Shown here in pieces: positions 1 through 56,410 of a stretch of 64,000 nucleotides of DNA (positions are counted from its first letter, which is position 1; every line of letters starts with the position of its first letter). Below the pieces are notes generated by a model. The model made no database searches. It was not told the origin of the DNA and saw only the letters and a list, made by a program, of their open reading frames with translations. Origin of the DNA: Chrysomallon squamiferum (lineage: Eukaryota; Mollusca; Gastropoda; Neomphalida; Peltospiridae). The stretch covers positions 4,241,065-4,305,064 of the forward strand of contig CM022671.1 of the NCBI GenBank assembly GCA_012295275.1. The letters run 5' to 3'. The position numbers and the translations under genes were made by a program.

Positions 1-195
1 TGTAAAAACAAAATAAAGTGAAAACTAAACCAAGTTTTGATATAAATGTGTGAGAACTGTCATGATAGAGAAATGGAGGTAGAAATATCTAGAATTCAAA
101 AATTATGATCAAAGGACAAAATCTCAAAAAAAACAACAAAAAACAAAATGATAAAACAAAAAAAAATAAAATAAATACATAAATACATAAATACA

Positions 196-257
<62 letters not shown>

Positions 258-1334
258 TACAGATAGATAGATAGATAGATAAATAAATGGATTTTTTTTT
301 ATATATAACAAATATTTGTAGTGTTCTCTCAATGTGATTTGCATGCACTAAGGTAACAGTTACTTGATAGGTATAAACTGCAATAATAAAGTGAATGTAA
401 TGTGGTTTTAATAATAATAAAAAATATATATATATATATAGATTGTATAATTCTATTTGGCAGTTATTTCTAAATATCAGCTTGAGATAAAAATTAAATA
501 TGACAATAAAATGAGAAGCCTGAGGCAACTTATACAGGTTGCCATTTTCCATTTTATTATGACACCATTTTGTTAAACAGAAATCTGAAATTTGATCAAA
601 TGTAAAGTTTGCTGTATTCTCAGCCTTTCAGGACTTTTTCACTTTTCTAATTTTTATAATATAACAGTCTAAGCATCTTTACCAGGTTTTTTTTTTTTTT
701 TTTTTATGGTCTTTTTTAAATTTTTTTTAATTTAATATTATTGTCAAAGTGTGATGCCTAGAAAAAAAAAGAAGTAATATCTTTGAAATATAAAAAATAT
801 ATTTATGTACCACAGCAAGTGCACTTTAAGACTGAAAGGGTGAAATCAGGTGTTAACAGAGAAAGCAGTAGGAAGTAAAACATGTAGTGCAATGATGTGC
901 ATATGGAATGGAACAAATCAGCATCATTTATTTTAATTGAAAAGATGAATACTTAAGACGTATAGATACAAGGTTCAAATCTTGCAGGATACAATTCATA
1001 AAATTAACACTGATATATTAGAATTAAATCTGTTTAAATTATCAACCCATAAGAATAAGATTAGGACACTGAAGGATCTAAAGGATGTACCAGACACCAG
1101 CTCTCAGACAAGTTACAAGTTGTGTAAACACTAAATCAGCAAACCTACTAACATCCTAACTTCATATGTTTAAGTTTTGCTAAACAAAAACTGTTTATAA
1201 TATATTAATACCTGAGTTCATAGTTGTATTTTAAAATATGCAACAAAATGGATATAAAAGATTTAAAAGACACATAAAAATACTTAGCTTAACAAAACCA
1301 AAAATTCTACACACTGACCAATACAATTTTCAGT
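1..1334. other. AT-rich sequence left of exon 40, no exon seen
   Basis: Holds a compound tetranucleotide tract at about 165-290 (AAAT, then GATA units), a TA run near 425-440 and poly-T/poly-A tracts around 685-770. I found no minus-strand segment with matching acceptor, donor and open frame. It is either a further intron or 3' flank, depending on how exon 40 ends. Confidence 0.6.
165..290. repeat. Compound (AAAT)n/(GATA)n microsatellite
   Basis: Tandem tetranucleotides: ATAC/AAAT units grading into a near-perfect GATA array with one interruption. Confidence 0.95.
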
Positions 1335-1340
1335 TTTATT
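1335..1340 (-). terminator. Possible poly(A) signal AATAAA
   Basis: Minus-strand AATAAA about 125 nt after the possible stop codon of exon 40, followed by a GT-containing stretch. AATAAA-like strings are common in AT-rich DNA (another run lies at 1350-1366), so this is weak on its own. Confidence 0.3.
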
Positions 1341-1463
1341 GTTGGAACTACTTATTTATTTATTTTTTTAGCTCATTCTGTCAAGTGAAATATTCAAGCA
1401 TGCCTGTTATGGCACAATCTTTCACATCTTTTCACTGTTCATGCTTTAGACCAATCTTTAGTT

Positions 1464-43846
<42,383 letters not shown>

Positions 43847-46800
43847 CTGTGAAAAAAATAATACTGATATTGAAAATAACAGATAGGATCTTAAATATTA
43901 ATGAAATAAACAAAAATGAAAACGTGATGAAAACAATTCTGAGTGTCAGACCATACAGTGAGGTATTAATGATAGAATACCTGGTTGTTATAAATTATAC
44001 TGTTCCTGTCCACTGATGAAGACATTATTATCAATTACAGCTGTAAAATGAATTAATGATGAGACCTTAAAATAGTTTAATATTAACAATTATTAGATAA
44101 CATAATGATGCAAGAAACAAAACCCTCTGTTTTCATTCTAAAGAGCAAAATACTGTTGTTGTTTGTTTTATCAGCAGTAAGGAATCTTTTTTATTTACCT
44201 TCTCGTAAACTTGAAGGTGCATATTTGCAACATTTAATCAACTATCATGAAGCACTAACCAGAACTATAAATTAATTAAAGGAGGCTGATTCAATGATTA
44301 ATCATGTTTGAAGCCAGTAGTTTGACCCAAGTTGTGCTTCTTGCCTTGTAAACCCACAACTAAAACAAAGTCAGAATGAGGTAACATATTTCTGTTATTT
44401 CACATATACAATGCCTGAGTATTTCACATGCACCAAGGTATATATATATATATATATACATATATATAAAGAGAGATTATAATATGTGTTTCTACATGCA
44501 GCTATTGATTCTAGAAGAACAACACCTGCAATTAAAGATGGCTGACTAGGTGAAGGCTTTGAAATCATATACACAGTAATGGTTTAATTAGTGTTGGTTA
44601 CATGAAAACTATAATATAAACACTGTAATCACATACACTCATACATACAAACATACATTCACACACACATTCATACATACATACATACATACATACATAC
44701 ATAGATACATACATACATACATATATACATACACATATAAATATATATATATATATATATATACATACACACACACACAAACATACATAAAAAAAACCAT
44801 ATATATATACATACATGTGCATTCATGTTTAATATATACATATATACACACACAGATAAACATACATTAACACACACACACACAGAGGCATACTACCTTC
44901 TTGGAATACATAAAACATGGGAAATGAAAATCAAACATCTAATTAATTTACAATTTCATACAATGACGCAACACCCACCCCATTTCTGTTGATAAACTGC
45001 TTCTTATTTGTTTTCTATGATCTATAAAAATCTTTTACATTTTAATAAAATTTATTTATGAATTTAGCACCTTCTGTTTCTTGATTGTTAAGCTTTATAT
45101 ATATATATATTTTATTGATTTATTAATTTTAAAAATATAAATAAAATCAAAATTAAAAATTATAAAACAATCTCAGATTGTTTTCATTTCACAATGGAAA
45201 TACAATATGAGGTTTCAAAATTTTAATGTATGGGAATCTATCACTCTCATAAAAGCTTGATGTCAGTTAATCACCATCAGAAATTTTCCTGTGAGTTTAA
45301 GTGTCACTGGTAGTTTTGTAACAGTCACAGCAGATCTGTCAAAGATTTACCAAACTTTTTGATCTTTACTTTTATGACAGGTAGCAGCTCAGTTCAAAAC
45401 AGGTATGTTTCTACTACTGTCTTCTTTTTTTAAAATTTATTATTTAATTTTTAATTTTTATTATTTTTTCTTACTTTCTTATTGTTGTTTGTCATTATTA
45501 TTATTATTTATTTTATTTTATTACTTTTTTGGGGGTGTGTAATTTCTTTGTTTGTTTCTATAATTTCTAAAATGAAACACAAACCTAAAAAGGAGAAAAT
45601 AACAGTACCTATGCATTTTTGTAATATAACATATTTTAAATATGTGTTATTGTTGTTTGTTTTTTGTTTCTGTGTATGAAAAATCCTCCTACATGGATTA
45701 ATGCAAATAAAATTAACTTAAAATACTTAAGATATGCTTGTGAAAAGGAAGAAATTAACTAGAAAGAAACATACAAAGAAAGACCAGTGAAGGGTCATGA
45801 CTAGTTTAACAGTAGCAGATCATGGTAATGATTTATGTTTATATTGATAAAAACTCATTTCACATTCCAGCAAGTGCTCCTCAGTTTGGTTTTCAAAGAC
45901 CATGATCTGTGCTTTGCTGTCAGGGTGAATATTATCTGTATAAAAGATTCCTTCCTACTGATAAAAAAAAACAAATAATAATAAATAATAATAATAATAA
46001 TAAAAAGAAAAAAAAAGAAGTACTGAGAACAGTTGGCTTCCTATTCTCATTATCGTTATTGTTCATAGTCATAAAGTGTGAAATCATAAAACCACAGATT
46101 TAAACTATAATGTTAATTAATAAATGAGTTTCTTACTTCCAGTAAGAATACAGCTTGAGAAAGAACACAAACAATTCTATATGCAAAGTTCAACCCTACA
46201 AGTCCTTCTTGGTTTCATGAATCATTAGAACATGTTTTCCTGTCTTTATATGTAAGATATGAATTTATAGTGTTTGTGCCAAGCAGAGAGAAACAAGAAC
46301 AGTTTGACAGGCAGGGCAAAAATGTTTTTAGGTTTGTCACTGCTGCATAACACTATCTGTCATGTCTTTGTACTTCAATAACAATCAAAGGTTTTGTACT
46401 GAAATTTTTTTTTTATTATTATTTTTTTTTGATGTGTTTTGTTTTCATTCGTGGGGTTTCACAACTACTTACTTTGTGAAAGAGGATCAGCATTTTTGAA
46501 TATTGGTTAAAGAAAGATTATTCCACACCCACAGACATAGACATACATACAGTGACTCAAAGACACACACATAGGCAGAATCATGTATATACAGGTACAC
46601 ACAAACAAACACCCATATATAAACAGACAAAGAAATACACAGGCAAACACATCAGTCATAATGATAAACAAAACAGGATAATTAAAAATGTTGATAATAT
46701 ATATATACATTATTTCTTTAGCCAAACATTTTAAACATTTTCTTAAATTAACAAATTCATTTCTTTTATTAATTAATTAATACTTTTAACAAATTTTATG

Positions 46801-47901
46801 AATTTGTACAGCAATATTTATCACATTGTACGAAATTAAGAACTGAAACATTACAGTTTTGAAAAGTGACATTACTGAGATAAGAAATCTAAATAAATGT
46901 GTAAATGTACTAGAAGACAGATTATGTGCTTGAGATAAGCCTTATGTTAGAGATTAACCCACTCAAGGTAAAAGTGTTTAATATGATAATAAAATATAAG
47001 AAAAATGCCTGGACCAGTCCTAGACCTTAACATATCTGTAACATTCAAGATTACAGAGGTTTACATTCCAAGGTTGGACTTTCACTATATGTGTGTGTGT
47101 GTGTGTGTTTGCATGGATATCTGCAATTATGTATATGTGAAATAATTTTGGTTGCCCCAAACATGGCCTTACTTTTGTAATAATAAAATATTTCATTTAG
47201 TTCATTTGATAATGAAACATATATCTACACCTATTCCATGTATATTATTATTATTATTATTATAGAGAAATGTAGTTTAATGGTTTTAAGCACTGACTGG
47301 AAGACCAAACATTGAACTAAATTACTTGCACAAACTTGCATTATTCAAATAATATTAGTCGTAAAAGCATTCTTTTAAGATTATTTATTGTTACATAGAA
47401 AAAAATCAGCCAAGTGTTTCACTATTGCTAAATTAAAAAAAAAAAAAATACAAGAATAATGCCTATTGCTTAATATATATATATATATATATATATATAA
47501 AGAGAGCAAAAAAATAAAAAAGGAAAAAACAAGAAGAATGAGAAGAAAAAGAATAGAGTTTAATACTAATACTAATACTAATAATAACAATAAATCAATA
47601 ATAATAATAATAATAAAAAGAACTATTATAAAGAATCTAGAAAAAAAACTATTGCTTTTTCATGTTGTTTGTAAAATATAAAAAGTTATTGAGTTAGAAT
47701 TGGAATGTGGGGTACTTGGGATATTTAAACAACAACAACAGCCACCATCATCAACAACAATAATAAATAAAAAAAAAAAAAAAAAGTTAAAACAATGTAG
47801 AAGTGTAACAAATAAAAGTTAATACCTAATTTCTTTTCTTTTCTTTTCCATGTTACAACAACAACAACAATAATAATACTTGCAGCAGTAGTAGCAGTAG
47901 T

Positions 47902-47936
<35 letters not shown>

Positions 47937-48022
47937 TAATAATGTTATACATTTTCAAGACAACTTAATAAATGATAAAATTATAACAATGATGAATAAT
48001 TAAAAATAAATTATTGTGATCT
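43847..48022. other. Upstream intron/leader region, part 1
   Basis: AT-rich DNA with CATA/TA arrays (44640-44770), CA runs (44870-44885), poly-T/A and AAT tracts (45490-45520, 45975-46000, 47475-47500, 47590-47615), and CAA/AGT trinucleotides (47730-47765, 47856-47942). No exon with consistent phase was established. Confidence 0.6.
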
Positions 48023-48023
48023 G

Positions 48024-48112
48024 AAATTTTTACAAAAAGAATTTAAAATTTATTTTATCATAACCAGTGTGGTTATGATAAAATAAATTTTAAATTCTTT
48101 TTGTAAAAATTT
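48024..48112. repeat. Perfect 43-bp palindrome with 3-bp loop
   Basis: Left arm 48024-48066 and right arm 48070-48112 are exact reverse complements (43 of 43), spacer GTG. The arms are AT-rich and end in TAACCA/TGGTTA next to the loop. No flanking target duplication is evident. Confidence 0.97.
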
Positions 48113-51100
48113 ATGAATTTACAGCCTAATAAATTTGCTGTTGTAAACTCAAATATTTGTGTCTTTTCTTTATTTGCACATACTGACAAACATCAATTAA
48201 AATATAAAAGCAGTCAATATTAATTTATTACATCTATTCCCGTAAACATTGTTATTTTTGTTATTGTAATTAAATGGTTTCCTTAGAATGATTTATTTAG
48301 GAGAAAAATCCACTTTTTTGTGTGTGTTTTATTGTGATCTACCTTGGAATGGAAATTCAACTCTCTGTTTATTCAAACAACATACTGTCAAATTAACATG
48401 TATTTATTACTGCAATTAACATCTCTTAATGATTATACCATGAATATCATACTACCACTATGTTTTCTTCTGGTGGGTTTTTTGTGTTATTTTATTATAA
48501 TAAATCTGAAAAAGAAAACCACACCTTGACTTTTTAATTTAAGAATTACCTTATCATCCCATAACCTACCTGACCAAGAAAACTATACCTGTAAGTAATT
48601 GATCAGCACTTAATTAATCTTTGTCACTTTCACCTAACGCTAGTATATACCTTTACATTTTACTGTTACAGTATGGTTGCTTAGCAGTCAAGATAAATGC
48701 ATAGGATTTTTTATTTATTTAAATGTTAAAATGAATAAACTGGAGAGCTCCTTTTTCAAATTAAAGAGACAATTTTACTAAGTAACTTTTTGTACTGATT
48801 TTTTGCATACAAAATAAACAAACAAACAAACAAACAAATAAATAAAAAATAAATGCCAGTAAATAATAAAAAAACAAACAAAAAAAACCATTGATAACTT
48901 AATAAATAATGTACAAATAAAATAATTAAAATTATAATCCTCAGACATAAAAATCAGAAAATTACATACTCTAATGGTATAAAATATGTGTCTGTGTGGG
49001 TGTGTTTCGTACAACAAATTTAAAACTTATACAATAAAATATATGCTGCTTGTTTTGTTTGTTTTTCTTAACAATGAGACAGAATGGATTTTTTTTTTTT
49101 TTTTATGAAAGAAAAAAAAAAAGAATAAAAAGTATGAAAAATAACAGTACAAAAGAAAGAAACAGCAAAAACAGAACAACTATAAAAATATGGCAAAAGA
49201 ATAAGAAATGAATTTCTAATGTTGTTACTGGGTTTTTCTTACATTTCTAATATATATGTATGTGTGCGTGTGTGTGCATGTGCATGCGTGTGTGTGTGTG
49301 TAAAAGGGTAATGTTCCAAAATAAAATATTTACATTATCATTCTCTTAACATTACTGAAAAAATCAGAATAAAAATTCCTATTGTGTGGATTTTTGTTTA
49401 AAGCTTGCAAACTGCATGTTAAATGAATTATTGCATAATGATAACAGTATTGATTCTCAGTGAAATCATTGTAATTAGCTCACCTAGCTCGTTTATTTGT
49501 AGAAGTGATTGCCTGACACACCTGCATGGGACAGGTATTAAAACTCATTTAACAGTCTTTGACAATGCAAATCTTTCAGTTTAATCACTTCAATCAGTGG
49601 AGTTTCTGTTTTCATTATAAAACATTACTTGTTACTTTAGTTTTCAGTATCTGTATGTATTAAAAAAGATTGGTAAAATATTTGCTAAGATATATTAGTC
49701 TTATATTTATAGTTAAAAAAATATTATTACTAAAATAGAGAAAAAAAAATACAAAATAAATAAATAAATAAATAAAATAAAATAAAATAAAATAAAATAA
49801 AATAAAATAAACAAAAAAAACAAAAGATGTGAAACATTATCAAAGACATAGCAGCAGCTTCATTTTTATAAAATATATGCAACATTAATTATATTTTATC
49901 ACTGTAATATAAAACTATTTTTTTTTAAATTAATGAAGGCAAGTGCCAAAAGAAATTTAAAATAAAGTTAAAAAATTTCTATAAATTTCAAAATGTTATT
50001 TAATTTTTATTATCTGTATATTTTTAATTCTATAAAATGAATAATATTATAACAAAGTTAATTGAAACAGTCATTAATATAAATAAACCATTACATCATA
50101 AGTTACCAAAGTTCTTTTTCCAATGCTAGTATTTTGAAAACTAAACAGACATTTTATTTTTAAATTTTATTTGCAGTTCAACTGTTATATAACATAATCC
50201 CAATTTAATGTGATATAACTACATTACATTATTATAATATACTATATAAGTATATTTCATTATTATAACTTATTATTACATAACTCTTATATATTACAAG
50301 ATATCTACATTACATGATTATAACTTATTATTACATAATTAATTTAATACAATATAAGACTATTTCATTATTATAACTTATTATTATGTAACTGTAATTT
50401 AATGCTATATAAGTCTATTTCATGATTATATCTTATTAAATAATTATAATTTACTTCTTTATAACTATTTCATGATTATAACTTATTATTGCATAATATA
50501 ACATTAAGAAACAATTACAACATATTATTAGATAATTACACAATTATTTCGTATTTGTAACTTACAATTTATTGTTGTTGTTATTATTATTATTATCATC
50601 ATTATTATTATTATTATTTACACAAGAGACTGAAACTGTTTTAGCTTTTTAAAAATAAATAACTGTAACATATCATTAATAAACACCTATCAGTAACCAA
50701 TCACATATTAAAATATAAACTACCTTCACAGTGGTAATAAATACCCTGAGTAAAAATTCCACCAAGGTGTAAATTACCTTGTGAACCGCACTTACCTGTA
50801 GGTGTGCATGTCAGTCACACCTGGTTTGTAGAGGCACTAAATCTCTGACATTTTTCATTGACAATAAACCTCTTTCACTAACCTTGTACAAAACACTCCC
50901 CTGAACAAACGACAAAACTTTTGTTTTCATTACAAACAACCATTTACTGTTTGCAACTCATTCCAGATTATAATACACTGACCCTTGGCCTTACTGTTTA
51001 CCACCCTGATTTTACACTGTGTGTATGTGTATGTGTGTTGCTATGCCTCCAATGTTGAAAACAATGTTACTGGACTGACAGAACTATGGACGAATTAATT

Positions 51101-51568
51101 ACAGTTGACTTTTGGCCAGTTTTACCGTTTTATGCTTCTCCTAAATTATTGAACACAAAAGGTAAAGGTGATTAAGACATCATCATGTTACAGGTGTGTT
51201 ATGCACTTTTTATCAATAAAATATGACAACAAAAAAATTAATTCCACATCGTTGACAGGTACTAGGTATGGTATATGTTTACATCTCAAGTGTAATGACA
51301 GAATCCATAAAGACTTTTTTATTTTTTTATTTATTTGTTTAAACAAAGTGTATAGATTTCGTAAATGTAATAATAATAAAAAAGTGTTTATTATAACTTG
51401 CAACAGTATTATAAAATATCAATACATTTGTATCACGCGGAAAACATTAATAAAATAATCAGTACAGGGTGTATATTGATTTGAAACAGAAAAATCATTG
51501 TAAAATCTGACCTGCTAAAACCGACATGATTTCAGAGAAACACACACATGAACATGTGGACAGACACA

Positions 51569-51577
<9 letters not shown>
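48113..51577. other. Upstream intron/leader region, part 2
   Basis: AT-rich. AAAC/AAAT units (48815-48850), poly-T/A (49087-49104), AAAAT arrays (49755-49812) and ATT units (50570-50620). Candidate minus-strand splice sites at 49484-49521 and 50796 are described as findings. Confidence 0.6.
49484..49521 (-). other. Candidate small exon
   Basis: 38-nt segment with acceptor cccatgcag and donor GTGAGC. Read in phase 2 to 1 it gives CVRQSLLQINEL and would join exon 1 in frame. A second open phase (0 to 2) also exists. Support is only from splice motifs and length. Confidence 0.25.
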
Positions 51578-51603
<26 letters not shown>

Positions 51604-52398
51604 CAAAGAAACAAATAACACTCTCACACTAAAATACAGAAGCTTATTCTCGAAAACTAATTTAAAGATATGTAAATAATTCAAGTTTTCCTTTGAACTT
51701 CTACCTACTCACTTAAACTGTTATCTCAAACAGTATCTTATCTTTACAGCCAGTTTACGTCTTTCAACACACAGAAAAAAAAAAATTCTGCTGCCAACCA
51801 TTAAATGCTGTCACAAAACAAGGCTAAAAACTAGAATAAGAGGTCTGGAATTAAATCAAACAATCTGTTTTCATCTGTCTCTTTAGCTTTGTGTATGTCA
51901 TTTGTGTATTGTTAATCCAGTAAATGCATGGGTAAGTAAATAATAACGGAGTTGAGTAAACAAATTAAGGTTTAATAACTGCTGTATTATGTGATGTAAT
52001 GTGAAGTACAAATCTTTTTATTAGATTTTGCCAGAAGGAACACAATTATTTTAGATGAAAGGATTACTTTGTTTATTTTTTTTATGTTTCATATTTTTAT
52101 TTTTTTTTATTTTTTAAATATAATATAAAAATAATTCTTTTTATTGAATTGTATTACTGAATTGTGAACTGGTTTTTATATATATAAATAAATATATAAA
52201 TGTATATAAAAAAAATAAATATAAATAAATAAATTGAATAACAAAAAGAACAATAGACAAGAAGAATGAAAAAAAACCATAAACAAACAAACAGTAAAAA
52301 GTAAACGAAAACCACAAGAAAGAAAATAAAATAAAAAACGGATAAAAAATAACTATATATTGATTGACAAGCAGAAAGATTAAGAAGAAGAAAAAAAG
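51578..52398. repeat. Direct duplication, copy A
   Basis: About 0.8 kb that recurs at 54201-54992 in the same orientation. Shared landmarks: CACTCTCACACTAAAATACA, CTGCTGCCA, CATCTGTCTCTTTAGCTTTG and AACTATATA(T/C)TGATTGACAA. No open frame of note. Confidence 0.93.
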
Positions 52399-53570
52399 AA
52401 GAAATTAAATAAATTGGAAAAAAAAGCAAAAAGAAAATATATTTCTTGAAGTAAAGAGGATTAAATAAAATATTATTTTTTCTTACATCTTTTCCATGTT
52501 CCAGTCAGTGAATGGGCTGAGTATGCTCAAAGCTATAAATAAAGGAATTTTGCTGCTGGTTCATTGTGAAAGAAGCCTACAGCAGATAACATTTCTTCTT
52601 ATTATTACCACACAGTTTAATGTCTGATAACATTCAAATACATCTTTTTTCAATTGTTCATCCATTATTCCATCAGTTTTCTGATTTACTGATCCAGTAA
52701 TCATTTCATATATTTTATTCACTCACTCATCTATCAATCCATTTACTTATTTCATTTTTTTTTATCCATTATTTTCTTCTGTCCTTTATTCCTATCTTCC
52801 TTTGTTCATTCATCCTTCCCTTTTTCCTTTTTCCATTATTCATTTATTCATCCATCCATTAATCCCTTTTTCCATCAGTCATTCATTCATCCATTAATCC
52901 ATCCATCCATCCCTTTTTGCCATACTTCATTCACTCATACATTATTAAACTAAAACTATATTGTACATTTTTTGCAAGATCGAACTATATTGTTAAGCTG
53001 CAGTTTTTGTAAGCTATATATGTAACACAAATTGTTTTTATAAGATTACATTACAGCTGCAGTTTTTGTAATAGAAACCACCAGTTTGAATAATTTAAGA
53101 GCTGTAGTCTTAACATTGATTGCTACTGTTATCTATCAAGTTTGCTGTTATTAACCATTTATTTTCACGTCAGTAAACACCAGAGTTCTAGAGTTAAAAA
53201 AAAAAAAAAAAAAAAAATATAGTTCTGATAGGCAAAACAGTTTGCTACTGGTTTTCATAGACAAAATGAGGTTTGTCACTTTTGACAGAAAATTCAGACC
53301 CTATTATATTCTGAAACAAAACCAGGCCTACAAAAGAAGACTTGAAAAAAGAAAGTCTGTAATTTCTATGACAAAAATATGATCTAAAATAAAAAAAAAA
53401 AAAAAAAATAAAAAAAAAATAAAAAAAATAAAATAAAATAAAATAAAATAAAATAAAATAAAATAAAATAAAATAAAACAAAAATAAAATAAAATTAAAT
53501 TAAATTAAATTAAATTAAATTAAATTAACAAAACAAAATAATATAAAATAAATTGGAACAATAAAACACT

Positions 53571-53601
<31 letters not shown>

Positions 53602-54200
53602 AAATTAAATTAAATTTAGTGCATATCCAATAAGAAAAACTGATTATATATATTTTGTAACCTTTTTGGGGCTTACAGATAGACCTTTGTTAGATCACAT
53701 ATATTTTAATTTTTATTTAATTATTACTTATTTATTTAATTTATTATTATTATTATTATTATTTAAGTTTCTTGCCAATAAGGCATGATTATAATAATAA
53801 AAAAATAAAAAACAAAAAACAATAATCAACTATGGTGTACTTTAAATTATGAACGATTAACATTTTAAAATTATTTTTCTTTTTAAACGACTGCTTAAAC
53901 TAAGTTTAAAAAAGTAAATAAATAAATAAATAAATAAAAATTCTAGATAAAATAATGATTTTTAAATACTGACAAGATTATTATTTTTAAAAGCCTGCTT
54001 AAAAATTAAATGGAATTTTAAAAAATATTGTCCTGTCAAGAAAAGGAAAAAAGAAAAGAAAAAAAAAACAAGATCTGAATAAATATATAATGAAATACCT
54101 GCACAGATAAAATACAAACATGCATGCACACTCCCACACAGATACACATATGCATCAAACCTATCCAAATAAGAACACCAAAAAAATAAAAATAAAAAAT
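52399..54200. other. Spacer between the duplicated blocks
   Basis: Includes a CCATCCATCC-rich stretch (52850-52915), a TATAAATA motif on the plus strand at 52533-52540, poly-A (53198-53218), long AAAAT/AAATT arrays (53395-53530) and ATTT arrays (53571-53600, 53735-53765). No exon found. Confidence 0.65.
53388..53530. repeat. Poly-A, (AAAAT)n and (AAATT)n arrays
   Basis: Pentanucleotide arrays following a poly-A tract. Confidence 0.95.
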
Positions 54201-54992
54201 AAATAAATAAATAAATAAATAAATAACAAACAAAGAACACTCTCACACTAAAATACAGAAGTTTATTCTTGAAAACTAATTTAAAGATATGTAAATAATT
54301 CAAGTTTTCCTTTGAACTTCTACCCACTCACTTAAACTGTTATCTCAAACAGTATCTTATCTTTACAACCAGTTTGCGTCTATCAACACATAAAAAAAAA
54401 AAAAAAAAATTCTGCTGCCAGCCATTAAATACTGTCACAAAACACGGATAAAAACAAGAATTAGATGTCTGGAATTAAATCAAACAATCTGTTTTCATCT
54501 GTCTCTTTAGCTTTGTGTATGTCATTTGTGTATTGTTAATCCAGTAAATGCATGGGTAAGTAAATAATAACGGGGTTGAGTAAACAAATTAAGGTTTAAT
54601 AAAAATGTAATGTGAAGTACAAATCTTTTTTATTAGATTTTGCCAGAAGGAACACAATTATTTTAGATGAAAGGATTAAATGTTTCATATTTTTATTTAT
54701 TTTTATTTTTTTAAATATAATATAAAAATAATTCTTTTTATTGAATTGCATTACTGAATTGTGAACTGGTTTTTATATATATAAATAAATATATAAATGT
54801 ATATAAAAAAAATAAATATAAATAAATAAATTGAATAACAAAAGAACAATAGACAAGAAGAATGAAAAAACCATAAACAAACAAACAGTAAAAAGTAAAC
54901 GAAAACCACAAGAAAGAAAATAAAATAAAAAACGGATAAAAAATAACTATATACTGATTGACAAGCAGAAAGATTAAGAAGAAGAAAAAAAG
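54201..54992. repeat. Direct duplication, copy B
   Basis: Second copy of the 51578-52398 block, with point changes and two short deletions relative to copy A (near 54600 and 54680). The right edge breaks into AAAT/AAT arrays (55000-55120). Confidence 0.93.
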
Positions 54993-55023
54993 AATAAAAA
55001 TAAAAAATAAATAAATAAATAAA

Positions 55024-55065
<42 letters not shown>

Positions 55066-56237
55066 TATAAATAAATAAAAAAATTATAAAAAAAATAAAA
55101 ATAAAATAATAATAATAATAAAAAACGCCCCCAAAAAACCCAACAAAAACAACCACAATACAATAAATCCAAATGTAACATCACAGAAATCTGTATAACA
55201 AACTAACTGTCTTTGAAAATCAGTAGTAGATTAATTTTAAACTGGACAGCAAACACAATGAATATTATAATAAATGTTTTTTTGCATGACTTATTCAGTT
55301 CCATTTGTCTCAGGATTAACATGACACTGAAGTGTCAGAAATAATATCCCACGTTATGAACTAGTCAATTAAACTGAAGTTTTCAAACCTAGCAACAATG
55401 AAGTATGTAAAGTAATAACTGCCCTAGTGCACTACTGTGTGGTAAACATAAAGTGTTATTTAACACCAAGCATTTTGTAAAAGTTAAAACATGGGACAGA
55501 TTTGTGTGATTTATTTAATACAATATCCTATAAAATAACTACACATTCCCAATACACTAAATAAATCTTTGAAAAATTATTTTTTCCCAAATTTGGCAAG
55601 GATTTGAATTTTGATTTTGGTTTATTTGTTTTTAACCACCTCTTTTAATAAATTTGCATCACAGTAAAAAGCATCATCTCATGTGCCGCCACATAAACTT
55701 GTTATTTTATTATTTTATTACTTTGGTTGCCAACAGAAACAAGCAATAACCTATTTATCTGTACATATTAAATATACCCTTTAAACTGAAAGTAAGTGAG
55801 AAGACTGAGTAACTGATTGAAGGAACAAGTTAATGAATGAAAGAATGAATAAAAGAAAGAATGAATGAATGAACAACTATCCAGAAAGGACAGGATTTCA
55901 GAAGTCTAAGACTCACAGAATGGTGTAAAAATTCCTCAGAACAGCACATCCACTCCTACAAGTTTTGACACGAACACATTCTTCATACATGACATTTTCA
56001 CCCACAATGTTGTTTAATCAAATAAATAATAATCTTACCAATATTTCCCTCCATAATGTGATAACATTAACTTTTTTTCACTGTCACCTATTCAGTATGT
56101 ATATATATATTCCACAAAAGCCTGTGCTGTTCTTATTCATAACTGGTTGTCATCGAGGTGCGATATGAATACAGCATGAATGGTATATGAACATGTCTGA
56201 ACAATACAGTGACAAGGTTTATGGTGTCCTCTCCTAC
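54993..56237. other. Upstream region, part 3
   Basis: AAT array at 55025-55060, AAAAT units to 55120, then single-copy AT-rich DNA with AATG units near 55830-55875. No exon established. Confidence 0.6.
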
Positions 56238-56410
56238 CTTGATTAATAACAGCTTAACTAGAGCAGCTCCAGTTCGTTACCTTGACATCAGGTAGCCAAA
56301 ATACACACTCAGCTTGAAATAAATGTTCAATAGATAATCACAGATATGGAACGAGCAGTTAGGATTTAAATACCTATTTACTTTATTGTCTGTGTCTGGC
56401 CAATCAGAAT
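56238..56410 (-). promoter_or_regulatory. Candidate alternative promoter and leader exon
   Basis: On the minus strand: an ATTGG (CCAAT-box complement) at 56401-56405, TATTTAAAT at 56364-56372, then about 100 nt ending in a plausible donor (ATCAAG then GTAGGA) at 56238. The spacing suits a TATA promoter with a short noncoding first exon. No transcript evidence. Confidence 0.3.

Noticed and set aside
43847-43913. Hydrophobic frame just upstream of exon 1 that looks like a signal peptide
   Set aside because: It is the translated polypyrimidine tract before the acceptor; there is no ATG in frame and the splice acceptor lies between it and the charged coding sequence.
47268-47335. tRNA-like A-box sequence (TAGTTTAATGG)
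   Set aside because: No matching B box or acceptor stem; too degenerate to call a SINE.
52525-52560. Plus-strand TATAAATA promoter
   Set aside because: No downstream open frame or donor on the plus strand, and TATAAATA is expected by chance in DNA this AT-rich.
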